Part shown: positions 1 through 6,638 of the stretch, in pieces
How the letters are laid out: each line of letters begins with the position of its first letter
How positions within the stretch are numbered: the stretch's first letter is position 1
NCBI GenBank assembly: GCA_041666525.1
Contig: JBAYGT010000021.1
Location: 1-26,151, forward strand
DNA length: 26,151 bases
Direction of reading: 5' to 3'
From: JBAXTZ01 sp041666525
Lineage (GTDB): Bacteria > Bacillota > Negativicutes > JBAXTZ01
Notes under the pieces: generated by a model
The model's database searches: none
Told to the model about the DNA's origin: nothing
Seen by the model: only the letters and a program-made list of their open reading frames with translations
Translations under genes and position numbers: made by a program

Positions 1-60
1 AAAGACTGGTCGAAAGTGTATGGTGAACTAACAATTATGCACGGCGACAGAATCGAATAG
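1..60 (+). CDS. possible 3' end of a truncated gene (unrecognised)
   Basis: Frame 1 is open from the first base to a TAG stop at 58-60 and encodes 19 residues (KDWSKVYGELTIMHGDRIE). The composition is protein-like. There is a very faint resemblance to the C-terminal end of IS21-type IstB ATPases (aromatic-G-acidic, then DRI), but this is too short to name. Nothing after it in the same frame looks coding. It could equally be a chance open frame; the upstream sequence would decide. Confidence 0.3.
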   Translation, partial: KDWSKVYGELTIMHGDRIE

Positions 61-130
61 CATCAATCCTATCTTCCATTTGTTACTTCTTGCTATTTAC
101 AGAGTTTATTTCACACACCCCAATATCAAA

Positions 131-168
131 CAAAAAATCCCGCCTCAACGTTTATCACGCTGTGCGGG
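131..168 (-). terminator. intrinsic terminator of the candidate large RNA
   Basis: Read on the minus strand, CCCGC (168-164) pairs with GCGGG (143-139), followed inwards by a small bulge and about six more pairs (CAGCGT with ACGTTG, one G-U) around a GATAA loop. The stem is followed directly by A and six U (138-132). No protein gene ends here on the minus strand, so the signal needs another transcript, the candidate RNA. Confidence 0.8.
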
Positions 169-1312
169 TTCTTCGTTTCCCTCCGGTGCTACCTTGTCCA
201 GAGCCAAAGCCCTGGGCAAGATATACGCTTGAGGTTCTTGATACGTCTCGTTCACATCAAGCCAGACGGTTGTTCGTCTAAACTTACGTTGTCTCCGGTT
301 GGTGCCACCCCAATCCAGATCTACTCACCGTTCACTTTGCTCGCTCGTGTTTACGGTGGTCGCGTGACTTCCGTTGCCGCATCCCTTGTCTTAGAGGGTC
401 TGCTCTACTTTGCAATGACTACTCTTCACCATCATCGCCTGTCCCGAAAGCCGGGCCGGTTTTGCTTCCGGCTGGATACTTCCCTTTTCTGCTTCTACAC
501 TTTCGTATAGCCTAAGTGTCCGATGTTTCGCTCGTATCTTCGTGTCCGGCATCTGTCCGCTTGCGCCAACCGCCTTCGACACGCTCGTCTTGTGCTACCG
601 TTGAGTTTCTTCGCTCTCATTCCGGCGCTACTCTCTGCTACAGCTTTGCCTCTCGCTGTAACCAGGTTCAGACTCAGTCCTCCGTGGCTCTTCCGTGATC
701 GCTTACCTCACGGCGCTCTTCAATAGCCGGCTATGTCAGCCACCGTACTATCGTTGCGGAGCGTTAATCAGATCTTCTTTCATTCCTGCGGGTTAGTCTG
801 TTTCCTCACAGTCATCTGATTGTCGCAACACTCTTATTCTACACAACCCGACCGTTTGCACAGCCCAGTTTTTTCTGTGGAACCAAGGCGCACGCCGCTC
901 TCACGGTCCGTGTCTGCCTTCGACGTTACTATCTCAAGTCTCGTCGGTGTTGCCGCCTCACTTTGTTTCGTAAACTTGCATTTACTCAACCGAGGTCTTT
1001 ACCTGTCGCTGCAATCCGGTTTCTTTACCCGAACTGCGCTTCGCACCGTCAGCCTACGTTTCTCGTCTGCCGGTGGTTGCAGGTTCCTTTTCCCCGATGC
1101 TAACTCGCTGCCTTTTTGTTCACGAGCGCTCTTGCTGTTCAACGTCGTTGCTACGATCGCTTTATATTGATGAACTAACTTGTATTCATCAACAGCAGTT
1201 GCGGGGCGGACACTTCCAGCGAACAGCTCGCAAACGCAATGTTTACAAGGCTTCAACCCGCTGGTCGGCCTTCAAGTTTTCAGTTACTGTTAGCAACCTG
1301 TCCCTGAGGGCG
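131..1312 (-). ncRNA. candidate large structured non-coding RNA (about 1.18 kb)
   Basis: The minus strand is bounded by a consensus promoter (1347-1319, predicted start near 1312) and a strong intrinsic terminator (168-131). Between them no frame gives a recognisable protein; the longest open frames (116 aa on +, 85 aa on -) lack a convincing ribosome site and family resemblance. The transcript would be purine-rich and dense in hairpins. Examples by plus coordinates: 1167-1192 (8-bp stem), 1219-1231, 1247-1272, 902-912, 766-821 (8-bp stem enclosing a smaller hairpin), 693-713 (6 bp), 497-519 (6 bp), 449-473 and 264-279 (5 bp). Size and context recall very large ornate bacterial RNAs such as GOLLD, ROOL or OLE, but I could not match it to any of them, nor to RNase P RNA, tmRNA, rRNA or a group II intron domain V. 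The existence of a transcript is well supported by its signals; its function is unknown. Confidence 0.62.
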
Positions 1313-1318
1313 AGATAT

Positions 1319-1347
1319 AGTTTACCACTCATTTCTATTCTTGTCAA
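1319..1347 (-). promoter_or_regulatory. sigma70-type promoter of the candidate large RNA
   Basis: On the minus strand a perfect -35 TTGACA (1347-1342), a 17-base spacer and a -10 TAAACT (1324-1319) predict a start near 1312. The first base downstream lies in the structured region, not near any ribosome site or start codon. It diverges from the trxB promoter region. Confidence 0.75.
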
Positions 1348-1420
1348 GCGATTAAACGAAAATAATTTAAATATTCTCGTTTTTTTGAAACAAGCACCAT
1401 TGCAGCGGCTTAGTATATGA

Positions 1421-1426
1421 TATAAT
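1421..1426 (+). promoter_or_regulatory. probable -10 box for trxB
   Basis: A perfect TATAAT lies 48 bases before the trxB start codon. The only -35-like hexamer at a workable distance is TTGCAG at 1400-1405, with a short 15-base spacer, so the -35 is weak. The divergent RNA promoter begins about 75 bases away, so the two share one control region. Confidence 0.5.
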
Positions 1427-1473
1427 GTGACCTGCTAACCAATTTAATATTTTGAATTATTTAAGGAGCTATT

Positions 1474-2391
1474 ATGTACGATGTTATAATCATCGGTGCC
1501 GGTCCGGCTGGATTAACCGCGGCGCTATATGCTGGCCGGGCAAAATTAAATACTTTAGTAATCAGCTTCGGCGCTACCGGCGGTCAATTGTCTTCGACCG
1601 CCGAAATAGAAAACTTCCCCGGTGTTAACGACGATCCGACTGGAGTGGTGCTAGCCGAGCGATTTGAACGGCAAGCACTAAAATTTGGTATGCAAAAAAT
1701 TACTGCGCAGGTGCTTGGACTAATTACCGAAAACGACAAACGTGGCGTGCAGACCGATACCGGCTCATATTTTGCAAAAACGATCATAATCGCCAGTGGT
1801 GCTATGCCGCGCAGTCTAAACTGCCCCGGTGAAAAAGAATTTTATGGTATGGGAGTTTCGTTTTGTGCAATATGTGACGCAGCGTTCTACGAAGGCGCGT
1901 CGAACGTAATAGTCGTCGGTGGCGGTGATGCCGCGGTCGAAGAAGCTATCTATCTGACAAAATTTACCAAAAAAGTCACTATCGTACATCGCCGCAACGA
2001 ACTACGTGCAACAAAAACGATCCAGGACAGAGCTTTCGCCAATCCAAAAATAAGTTTCGTTTTTAACAGCGTAGTTGAGACGATTAACGGTAATGGTATA
2101 GTGGAAGCGATAACGCTAAAAAACGTGCAAACCAACGAACTTACAACTCTCGCTACCGAAGGGGTGTTTTTGTATGTCGGAATGGATCCGAACACTAAAT
2201 TTGCAAGTAACATAATCACTATTAATAACGCTGGTTATATCGTGGCAGAGGAAAACACTGTAACCAACGTCCCTGGTATATTTGCCGCCGGAGATTGCCG
2301 TGTAAAACAATTGCGTCAAGTCGTAACAGCCGCAGCCGATGGTGCAGTCGCCGCGATCATGGCCGAAAAATACATTTCTGATCACTATTAA
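1474..2391 (+). CDS. trxB: thioredoxin-disulfide reductase
   Basis: This cytosolic FAD flavoenzyme transfers electrons from NADPH to thioredoxin. The 305 residues match the usual low-molecular-weight TrxB length. The N-terminus carries the FAD dinucleotide fold (GAGPAG, residues 8-13), the redox-active pair is C131-A-I-C134, the NADPH fold is GGGDAA near 149-154, and the C-terminal FAD-contact segment FAAGDCR is followed by the usual RQVVTAAADGA stretch. The start is set by AAGGAG a few bases before the ATG. It is the only plus-strand gene in the left half, is convergent with the B2-like gene (one base between stop codons), and has no thioredoxin gene beside it. The family assignment is firm. 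Confidence 0.96.
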   Translation: MYDVIIIGAGPAGLTAALYAGRAKLNTLVISFGATGGQLSSTAEIENFPGVNDDPTGVVLAERFERQALKFGMQKITAQVLGLITENDKRGVQTDTGSYFAKTIIIASGAMPRSLNCPGEKEFYGMGVSFCAICDAAFYEGASNVIVVGGGDAAVEEAIYLTKFTKKVTIVHRRNELRATKTIQDRAFANPKISFVFNSVVETINGNGIVEAITLKNVQTNELTTLATEGVFLYVGMDPNTKFASNIITINNAGYIVAEENTVTNVPGIFAAGDCRVKQLRQVVTAAADGAVAAIMAEKYISDHY

Positions 2392-2392
2392 A

Positions 2393-2860
2393 TCATTCGT
2401 CAAAATATTTTCCAACCACCGCGTAGCCGATGTTAGCTTCATCGCTACCACCGCTAATATTATAACCATAACTGTTTAACCAAGCGTGGGCAATTAATTT
2501 GCCGTTCTTGTCTTTTTTAACACCAAGATACAACTCATTGGGATAATAAAAAATTCGCAATAATGTTTTTGCGACGAGTGCACACACCAAACATTTACTC
2601 TCCCATGGTGTTTTAGTCGCTACAACATCAATTATCCGCGCGATTGTTAAGCAATTTCTTTTAATTATTTCTGAAGAATCAATCGCTTTACATTTATTTT
2701 CTTTTACCATATACCGCACCAAATAACGAAACGGGATACACAACAACATAAATCGGAACAAACCACATAAAGCAAAAGCCAGCAGCAGCAGTGCTTGTTC
2801 ATTATGCGGCAATTTCGTCAACCGGCAAAACCGTTGAAAGATGGTCGTTAAAATTCTCAC
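2393..2860 (-). CDS. stand-alone lasso-peptide B2-like protein (transglutaminase-like fold)
   Basis: The sequence carries the signature of the lasso peptide biosynthesis B2 / Transglut_core3 family: TPWESKCLVCAL with candidate nucleophile C90, YLGVKKDKNG, then AHAWLNSYG with H125. A third catalytic residue (possibly D140) is uncertain. An N-terminal hydrophobic stretch (about 23-45) suggests membrane association. I chose a GTG start at 2860 because GAGGA (2870-2866) sits five bases upstream; a TTG start at 2872 would overlap that ribosome site. Family members in lasso clusters act as leader peptidases, but no precursor, macrocyclase or RiPP recognition-element gene is visible here. The gene begins at the terminator of the EF-G paralogue, so it may be expressed by read-through. 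The family is likely; the role is unknown. Confidence 0.72.
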   Translation of the reverse strand: MRILTTIFQRFCRLTKLPHNEQALLLLAFALCGLFRFMLLCIPFRYLVRYMVKENKCKAIDSSEIIKRNCLTIARIIDVVATKTPWESKCLVCALVAKTLLRIFYYPNELYLGVKKDKNGKLIAHAWLNSYGYNISGGSDEANIGYAVVGKYFDE

Positions 2861-2877
2861 TATATTCCTCAAAACAA

Positions 2878-2907
2878 ATATCGCGGCAGTTTTACCTGCC
2901 GCGATAT
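2878..2907 (-). terminator. intrinsic terminator after the EF-G paralogue
   Basis: A perfect 12-bp inverted repeat (2878-2889 with 2896-2907) has a six-base loop. On the minus strand it is followed by TTGTTTTG. The T-rich tail runs straight into the ribosome site of the B2-like gene, so the hairpin may also attenuate that gene. Confidence 0.85.
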
Positions 2908-2925
2908 CTTTATTTTCCGCAATAA

Positions 2926-5016
2926 CTATTCTTCGTCGTGGTGCAAGTGCTTTTGATATTCAGCAATAATCTGATCGGCGATAGCATGCGGTACTTCCTC
3001 ATAGTGTGCAAAATTCATATCAAACCACCCGCGTCCTTGGGTCATCGAACGCAAATCGATTGAATAGCGAAACATCTCAGCAAGCGGTGCTTGCGCCTTG
3101 ACACAAGTAATCCCGTTACCAACGGCTTCCATTCCCATCGGCCGACCGCGTTTACTGGACAAATCCCCCATAACATCACCGGCAAACCGTTCCGGTACAT
3201 AAATTTCAATATCATGAACCGGTTCCAGCAACACTGGCCGCGCCAGCGGCACACCTTTTTTTAGTGCATTAGACGTTGCCAAGATAAACGCCAACTCTGA
3301 CGAATCAACATCATGATACGAACCGTCATATAACACAACTTTTATGTCAACCATCGGATAACCGGCAATAATGCCTTCTGCTAGTTTTTTACGCGCACCT
3401 TTTTCTACTGCCGGAATATAGTTAACAGGAACCGAACCGCCGAAAATCTCTTTATCAAACTCAACTCCGGCTCCAAGCGGCAGCGGCTCTAATCGCAGCC
3501 ACACGTGACCATATTGTCCACGACCGCCGGATTGTTTTTTATGCTTACCTTCAACTTGTATTTTTTGACGAATGGTTTCGCGAAAAGCGACACGTGGATC
3601 ATGCAATACTACATCAGCACCAAACTTCGCAAGCATTTTATTAGTCAACATCGCTAAATGCTGCTCGCCCAACCCATAAGCAATCGTTTGATTGGTTTCA
3701 ATGTTCTTTTGTGTTTTAAATGTCGGATCTTCGTCACGAATACGGGTCAACGCTGCACCAATTTTATCTTCATCACCTTTTTTGCGCGGCTCAATCGCCC
3801 GCATAAACATAGGTTTAGGATACTTGATCGCGCTAAATTGCACAGCTGCTGCTTTATCACATAATGTATTACCGGTACAAACGTCGTTAAGTTTGGGAAT
3901 AACAACAATATCTCCGGCATGAGCAACTGTCAATGGTTCAATTTTCTTGCCAATCAAGGTATTGACAGCACCAATTTTTTCCATTTTTTCTTTGGAAACA
4001 TTATAAACTTGCATGTCCGGTTTAAGCGTACCACTAAATATTCGTAAATAGCTCAACCTGCCAATGTGCGGATCAGCGGTAGTTTTGAATACTAACGCCG
4101 AGAATGGATCCTTGACAGTACGTTCAATCATAGCGTCGTCGTTACCGGGTTTAAATCCGGAAATAATTCGATCAGCCGAAGATGGAATATATTTTACAAT
4201 AGCATCTAACAGTGTTCGCACGCCGATATTTTTTGAAGCCGACCCGCAAAGCACCAACGTAGCTTTTGCAGCACGCACCGCAGCGAGCAAACCACGATGA
4301 ATTTCTGCATCTGTAAACTCTTCACCTTCGAGGTACTTCAGCATCAATTCATCATCACCCTCAGCCGCAGCCTCGACCAACATAACACGGGCAAGTTCTA
4401 CGTCATCGGCCATTTCTGCAGGAAGCGGCCCGGCGGTTATCTGTGTTCCCTGAGCATTAGCCGGAAAATATGCTTTCTTATCAATTAAATCAACCAGACC
4501 TTTAAAACTTGATTCACTGCCAATCGGCAAAACCACCGGAGCAAAAACTCCGCCGAATTTCGCTTTCAACTGATCCATACATTTATTAAAATCAGCATTT
4601 TCGCGATCCATTTTATTGATAAATACAATTTTGGGAAGATTTAATTCTTCTGCCATTTGCCAGACTTTTTCCGTCATAACTTCGACGCCGCTGGCCGCAC
4701 AAACCGTAATAACCACACCATCAACGGCGCGCATCGCTCCACAAACATCACCGATAAAATCCGAGAAACCCGGTGTGTCGATTACATTGACTTTGCAATC
4801 GTTCCACTCGACCGGAGCCAATGATGCCGAAATCGTCATTTTACGCTTTTTCTCTTCATCTTCGTAATCCATCAAAGAGGATCCGTCATCAACGCGGCCT
4901 TGACGACTATTGGCACCGGTGTTGAATAAAACAGCTTCAGCGAGTGATGTTTTTCCGGCTCCGCCATGAGAAACTAGTGCAACATTTCTTAAAAATTCGC
5001 TCTTGTACTCTTTCAA
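2926..5016 (-). CDS. elongation factor G paralogue (EF-G2-like translational GTPase)
   Basis: A 696-residue translational GTPase with the EF-G domain order: G domain, beta-barrel, domains III to V. The P-loop is GGAGKTS at 18-24 instead of the DAGKTT of canonical EF-G, G3 is DTPG at 79-82, and G4 is NKMD at 133-136. The switch I segment reads KRKMTIS where canonical factors have RGITI. These departures, and the absence of rpsL/rpsG/tuf neighbours, point to the second EF-G type rather than the main fusA. The start is TTG (5016-5014) with AGGAGG eight bases upstream; no better ATG is available. It follows the cobalamin adenosyltransferase gene by 29 bases and ends at a strong terminator. Function beyond ribosome-associated GTPase is not established from sequence. 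Confidence 0.9.
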   Translation of the reverse strand: MKEYKSEFLRNVALVSHGGAGKTSLAEAVLFNTGANSRQGRVDDGSSLMDYEDEEKKRKMTISASLAPVEWNDCKVNVIDTPGFSDFIGDVCGAMRAVDGVVITVCAASGVEVMTEKVWQMAEELNLPKIVFINKMDRENADFNKCMDQLKAKFGGVFAPVVLPIGSESSFKGLVDLIDKKAYFPANAQGTQITAGPLPAEMADDVELARVMLVEAAAEGDDELMLKYLEGEEFTDAEIHRGLLAAVRAAKATLVLCGSASKNIGVRTLLDAIVKYIPSSADRIISGFKPGNDDAMIERTVKDPFSALVFKTTADPHIGRLSYLRIFSGTLKPDMQVYNVSKEKMEKIGAVNTLIGKKIEPLTVAHAGDIVVIPKLNDVCTGNTLCDKAAAVQFSAIKYPKPMFMRAIEPRKKGDEDKIGAALTRIRDEDPTFKTQKNIETNQTIAYGLGEQHLAMLTNKMLAKFGADVVLHDPRVAFRETIRQKIQVEGKHKKQSGGRGQYGHVWLRLEPLPLGAGVEFDKEIFGGSVPVNYIPAVEKGARKKLAEGIIAGYPMVDIKVVLYDGSYHDVDSSELAFILATSNALKKGVPLARPVLLEPVHDIEIYVPERFAGDVMGDLSSKRGRPMGMEAVGNGITCVKAQAPLAEMFRYSIDLRSMTQGRGWFDMNFAHYEEVPHAIADQIIAEYQKHLHHDEE

Positions 5017-5045
5017 AACAATACCCTCCTAAGTTTGTGTTGCTT

Positions 5046-5552
5046 TTAGCAATAATACTCGTCCTCATATCGCGCCAATACAAAGCACAAATCGGACAAT
5101 CGATTAAGATAAACAACTACATTCTTATCCAGCATATTCGCAAACATCAACCTGACCGCAATACGCTCGGCGCGCCTGACAACTGTACGGGCAAAGTGCA
5201 AATACGCTGAACCATTTTTGCCGCCGGGAATAATCAATTGTGTCAGAGGTGTCAAATTATTGGAAAGTTCATCAATGATAGCTTCCATTTTTTCAATCTC
5301 AACCGACGCATTTTCAAACCAACCGCCTTTAAAACTCGCAGTTTCAGCCATAATTGTCTTGAGCTGCAATTGAACCAAAACAATTATTTCGATAGTACGA
5401 TGATGCACGCAATTAATTTTTGCTAAACCTAACACGCTGTCGGCTTCATCGATAGTACCGTAAGCTTCGACACGAAGATCGTCTTTCTGGACAACTCCAT
5501 CTACCAATCGCGTAGTGCCACCGTCACCGGTCTTTGTGTATACCTTAATCAT
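5046..5552 (-). CDS. PduO-type cob(I)alamin adenosyltransferase
   Basis: This enzyme transfers the 5'-deoxyadenosyl group of ATP to cob(I)alamin to make adenosylcobalamin. The 168 residues show the family ATP-binding N-terminus TGDGGTT (8-14), VEAYGTIDE (about 28-36), and the C-terminal helices with RTVVRRAER (122-130) and YLNRLSD (148-154). A strong AAGGTG lies before the ATG. It sits 48 bases after ndk and 29 before the EF-G paralogue, probably in one transcript. No B12-dependent enzyme or other cobalamin gene is in the window, so its client is unknown. Confidence 0.93.
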   Translation of the reverse strand: MIKVYTKTGDGGTTRLVDGVVQKDDLRVEAYGTIDEADSVLGLAKINCVHHRTIEIIVLVQLQLKTIMAETASFKGGWFENASVEIEKMEAIIDELSNNLTPLTQLIIPGGKNGSAYLHFARTVVRRAERIAVRLMFANMLDKNVVVYLNRLSDLCFVLARYEDEYYC

Positions 5553-5600
5553 TATTACACCTTACCTAATTCGCCACGTTTTTCAAAATTCCTGCTAAAA

Positions 5601-6014
5601 CTAAAAAATTTCACTACTATTAAAGAAATTGGTAATTTCACGCTTTGCGCTTTCCGGGCTATCTGAAGCGTGAATGATATTCTGTTGTTTAAACAATGAT
5701 AAGTCGCCACGAATTGTGCCCGGCAATGCCTCCGCTGAATTAGTTGCACCAACCATCAGGCGGATAACCTTGATAGCATTTGCACCTTCGATAATCATCG
5801 CAACTATCGGGCCACTGGTAATAAATTCTTCCAGTTCCGGATAAAACGATTTTTCGGCATGTTCGTAATAATGTTTTTTTGACAACGTCGTATCAGCCTT
5901 GAGCATTTTCAAAGCTGCCACTCGCAAACCTTTCTGTTCAAATCGCTTGACGACTTCGCCAATCAATCGACGCTCAACACCATCTGGTTTTATTAACACT
6001 AATGATTGTTCCAT
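5601..6014 (-). CDS. ndk: nucleoside diphosphate kinase
   Basis: NDK equilibrates nucleoside di- and triphosphates through a phosphohistidine. The 137 residues are family length. KPDG at 9-12 is the first nucleotide-binding signature, and NIIHASDS contains the catalytic H115 within the family active-site signature. AAGGAG precedes the ATG by seven bases. It lies between the gamma-carbonic anhydrase-like gene (62 bases upstream) and the adenosyltransferase gene. A TATAAT on the minus strand (6048-6043) may give a local promoter, but no good -35 is seen. Confidence 0.96.
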   Translation of the reverse strand: MEQSLVLIKPDGVERRLIGEVVKRFEQKGLRVAALKMLKADTTLSKKHYYEHAEKSFYPELEEFITSGPIVAMIIEGANAIKVIRLMVGATNSAEALPGTIRGDLSLFKQQNIIHASDSPESAKREITNFFNSSEIF

Positions 6015-6076
6015 AGTTTTTCTCCTTAATTTATTGTAAATTATTATAGATACAGTAAATACTCAATCGTATCACT

Positions 6077-6580
6077 TTATTTATACTCTTTTGCATAATT
6101 CAAATAATTATATGCAGCTTGTTTTAACATCAACTGCTCTTCGTCAGATAAATTACGGATAAATTTCGCCGGTACACCGGCGTACAAAGTACCAGACGGC
6201 ACTTCTTTCCGCTCTCCCAGTACTGCGCCGGCCGCCACAATACTATTTTCACCAATTATTGCCCCTGATAAAATTGTTGCATTCATTCCGATAAGACAAT
6301 TATCACCAACTTTGCAAGCGTGAACCACGGCATTGTGTCCGACAGTAACATTCTCACCCAGCATACAAGGTACTCCCTTATCAGTATGTAACGTACAATT
6401 GTCCTGAATATTCGTATTGGCACCGACAACAACTTGACCAGAATCACCACGAATTACCGTATTAAACCAAACACTTACATTTTCTTGTAGAACAACGTCG
6501 CCGACAATCCTCGCTCCGGCAGCAACAAAACAGCTCTTCGCTATTACCGGCTTTTTATCTTTATACACATAAGTTTTCAT
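6077..6580 (-). CDS. gamma-carbonic anhydrase-like hexapeptide-repeat protein
   Basis: A 167-residue left-handed beta-helix protein of the gamma-CA/YrdA type, made of repeated hexapeptides such as IVGDVV, VVVGAN and IIGENS. The three zinc-ligand histidines of the family are present: H65 in NCTLHTDKG, and H82 and H87 in VTVGHNAVVH. I chose the ATG at 6580 because GGAGG (6592-6588) lies seven bases upstream; an in-frame start seven codons earlier would cover that site. Family members range from true carbonic anhydrases to proteins of unknown activity, so hydration of CO2 is plausible, not shown. It follows the pnp terminator and begins the unit leading to ndk. Confidence 0.88.
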   Translation of the reverse strand: MKTYVYKDKKPVIAKSCFVAAGARIVGDVVLQENVSVWFNTVIRGDSGQVVVGANTNIQDNCTLHTDKGVPCMLGENVTVGHNAVVHACKVGDNCLIGMNATILSGAIIGENSIVAAGAVLGERKEVPSGTLYAGVPAKFIRNLSDEEQLMLKQAAYNYLNYAKEYK

Positions 6581-6599
6581 AATATTGCCTCCAAAACTC

Positions 6600-6629
6600 A
6601 AAAAGCCCTATGTCGCAAAACATAAGGCT
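6600..6629 (-). terminator. intrinsic terminator after pnp
   Basis: A 10-bp stem (6604-6613 with 6620-6629) with one T-G wobble and a six-base loop is followed on the minus strand by a short T run, nine bases after the pnp stop codon. It separates pnp from the carbonic anhydrase-like gene. Confidence 0.75.
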
Positions 6630-6638
6630 CCTGATTGA

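Noticed and set aside
131..1312. rRNA, RNase P RNA, tmRNA or group II intron as identity of the structured region
   Set aside because: None of the conserved words I know for these (16S/23S signatures, RNase P core, tmRNA ends, intron domain V) is seen on either strand. A covariance-model search is needed to be certain.
90..1420. Short open frames on both strands (60-116 aa) as protein genes
   Set aside because: None has a convincing ribosome site or family resemblance; they overlap each other on both strands and fit a stop-poor structured RNA better.
2393..2860. Complete lasso-peptide gene cluster
   Set aside because: No precursor-like small ORF, asparagine synthetase-like macrocyclase, recognition-element protein or ABC exporter lies nearby.
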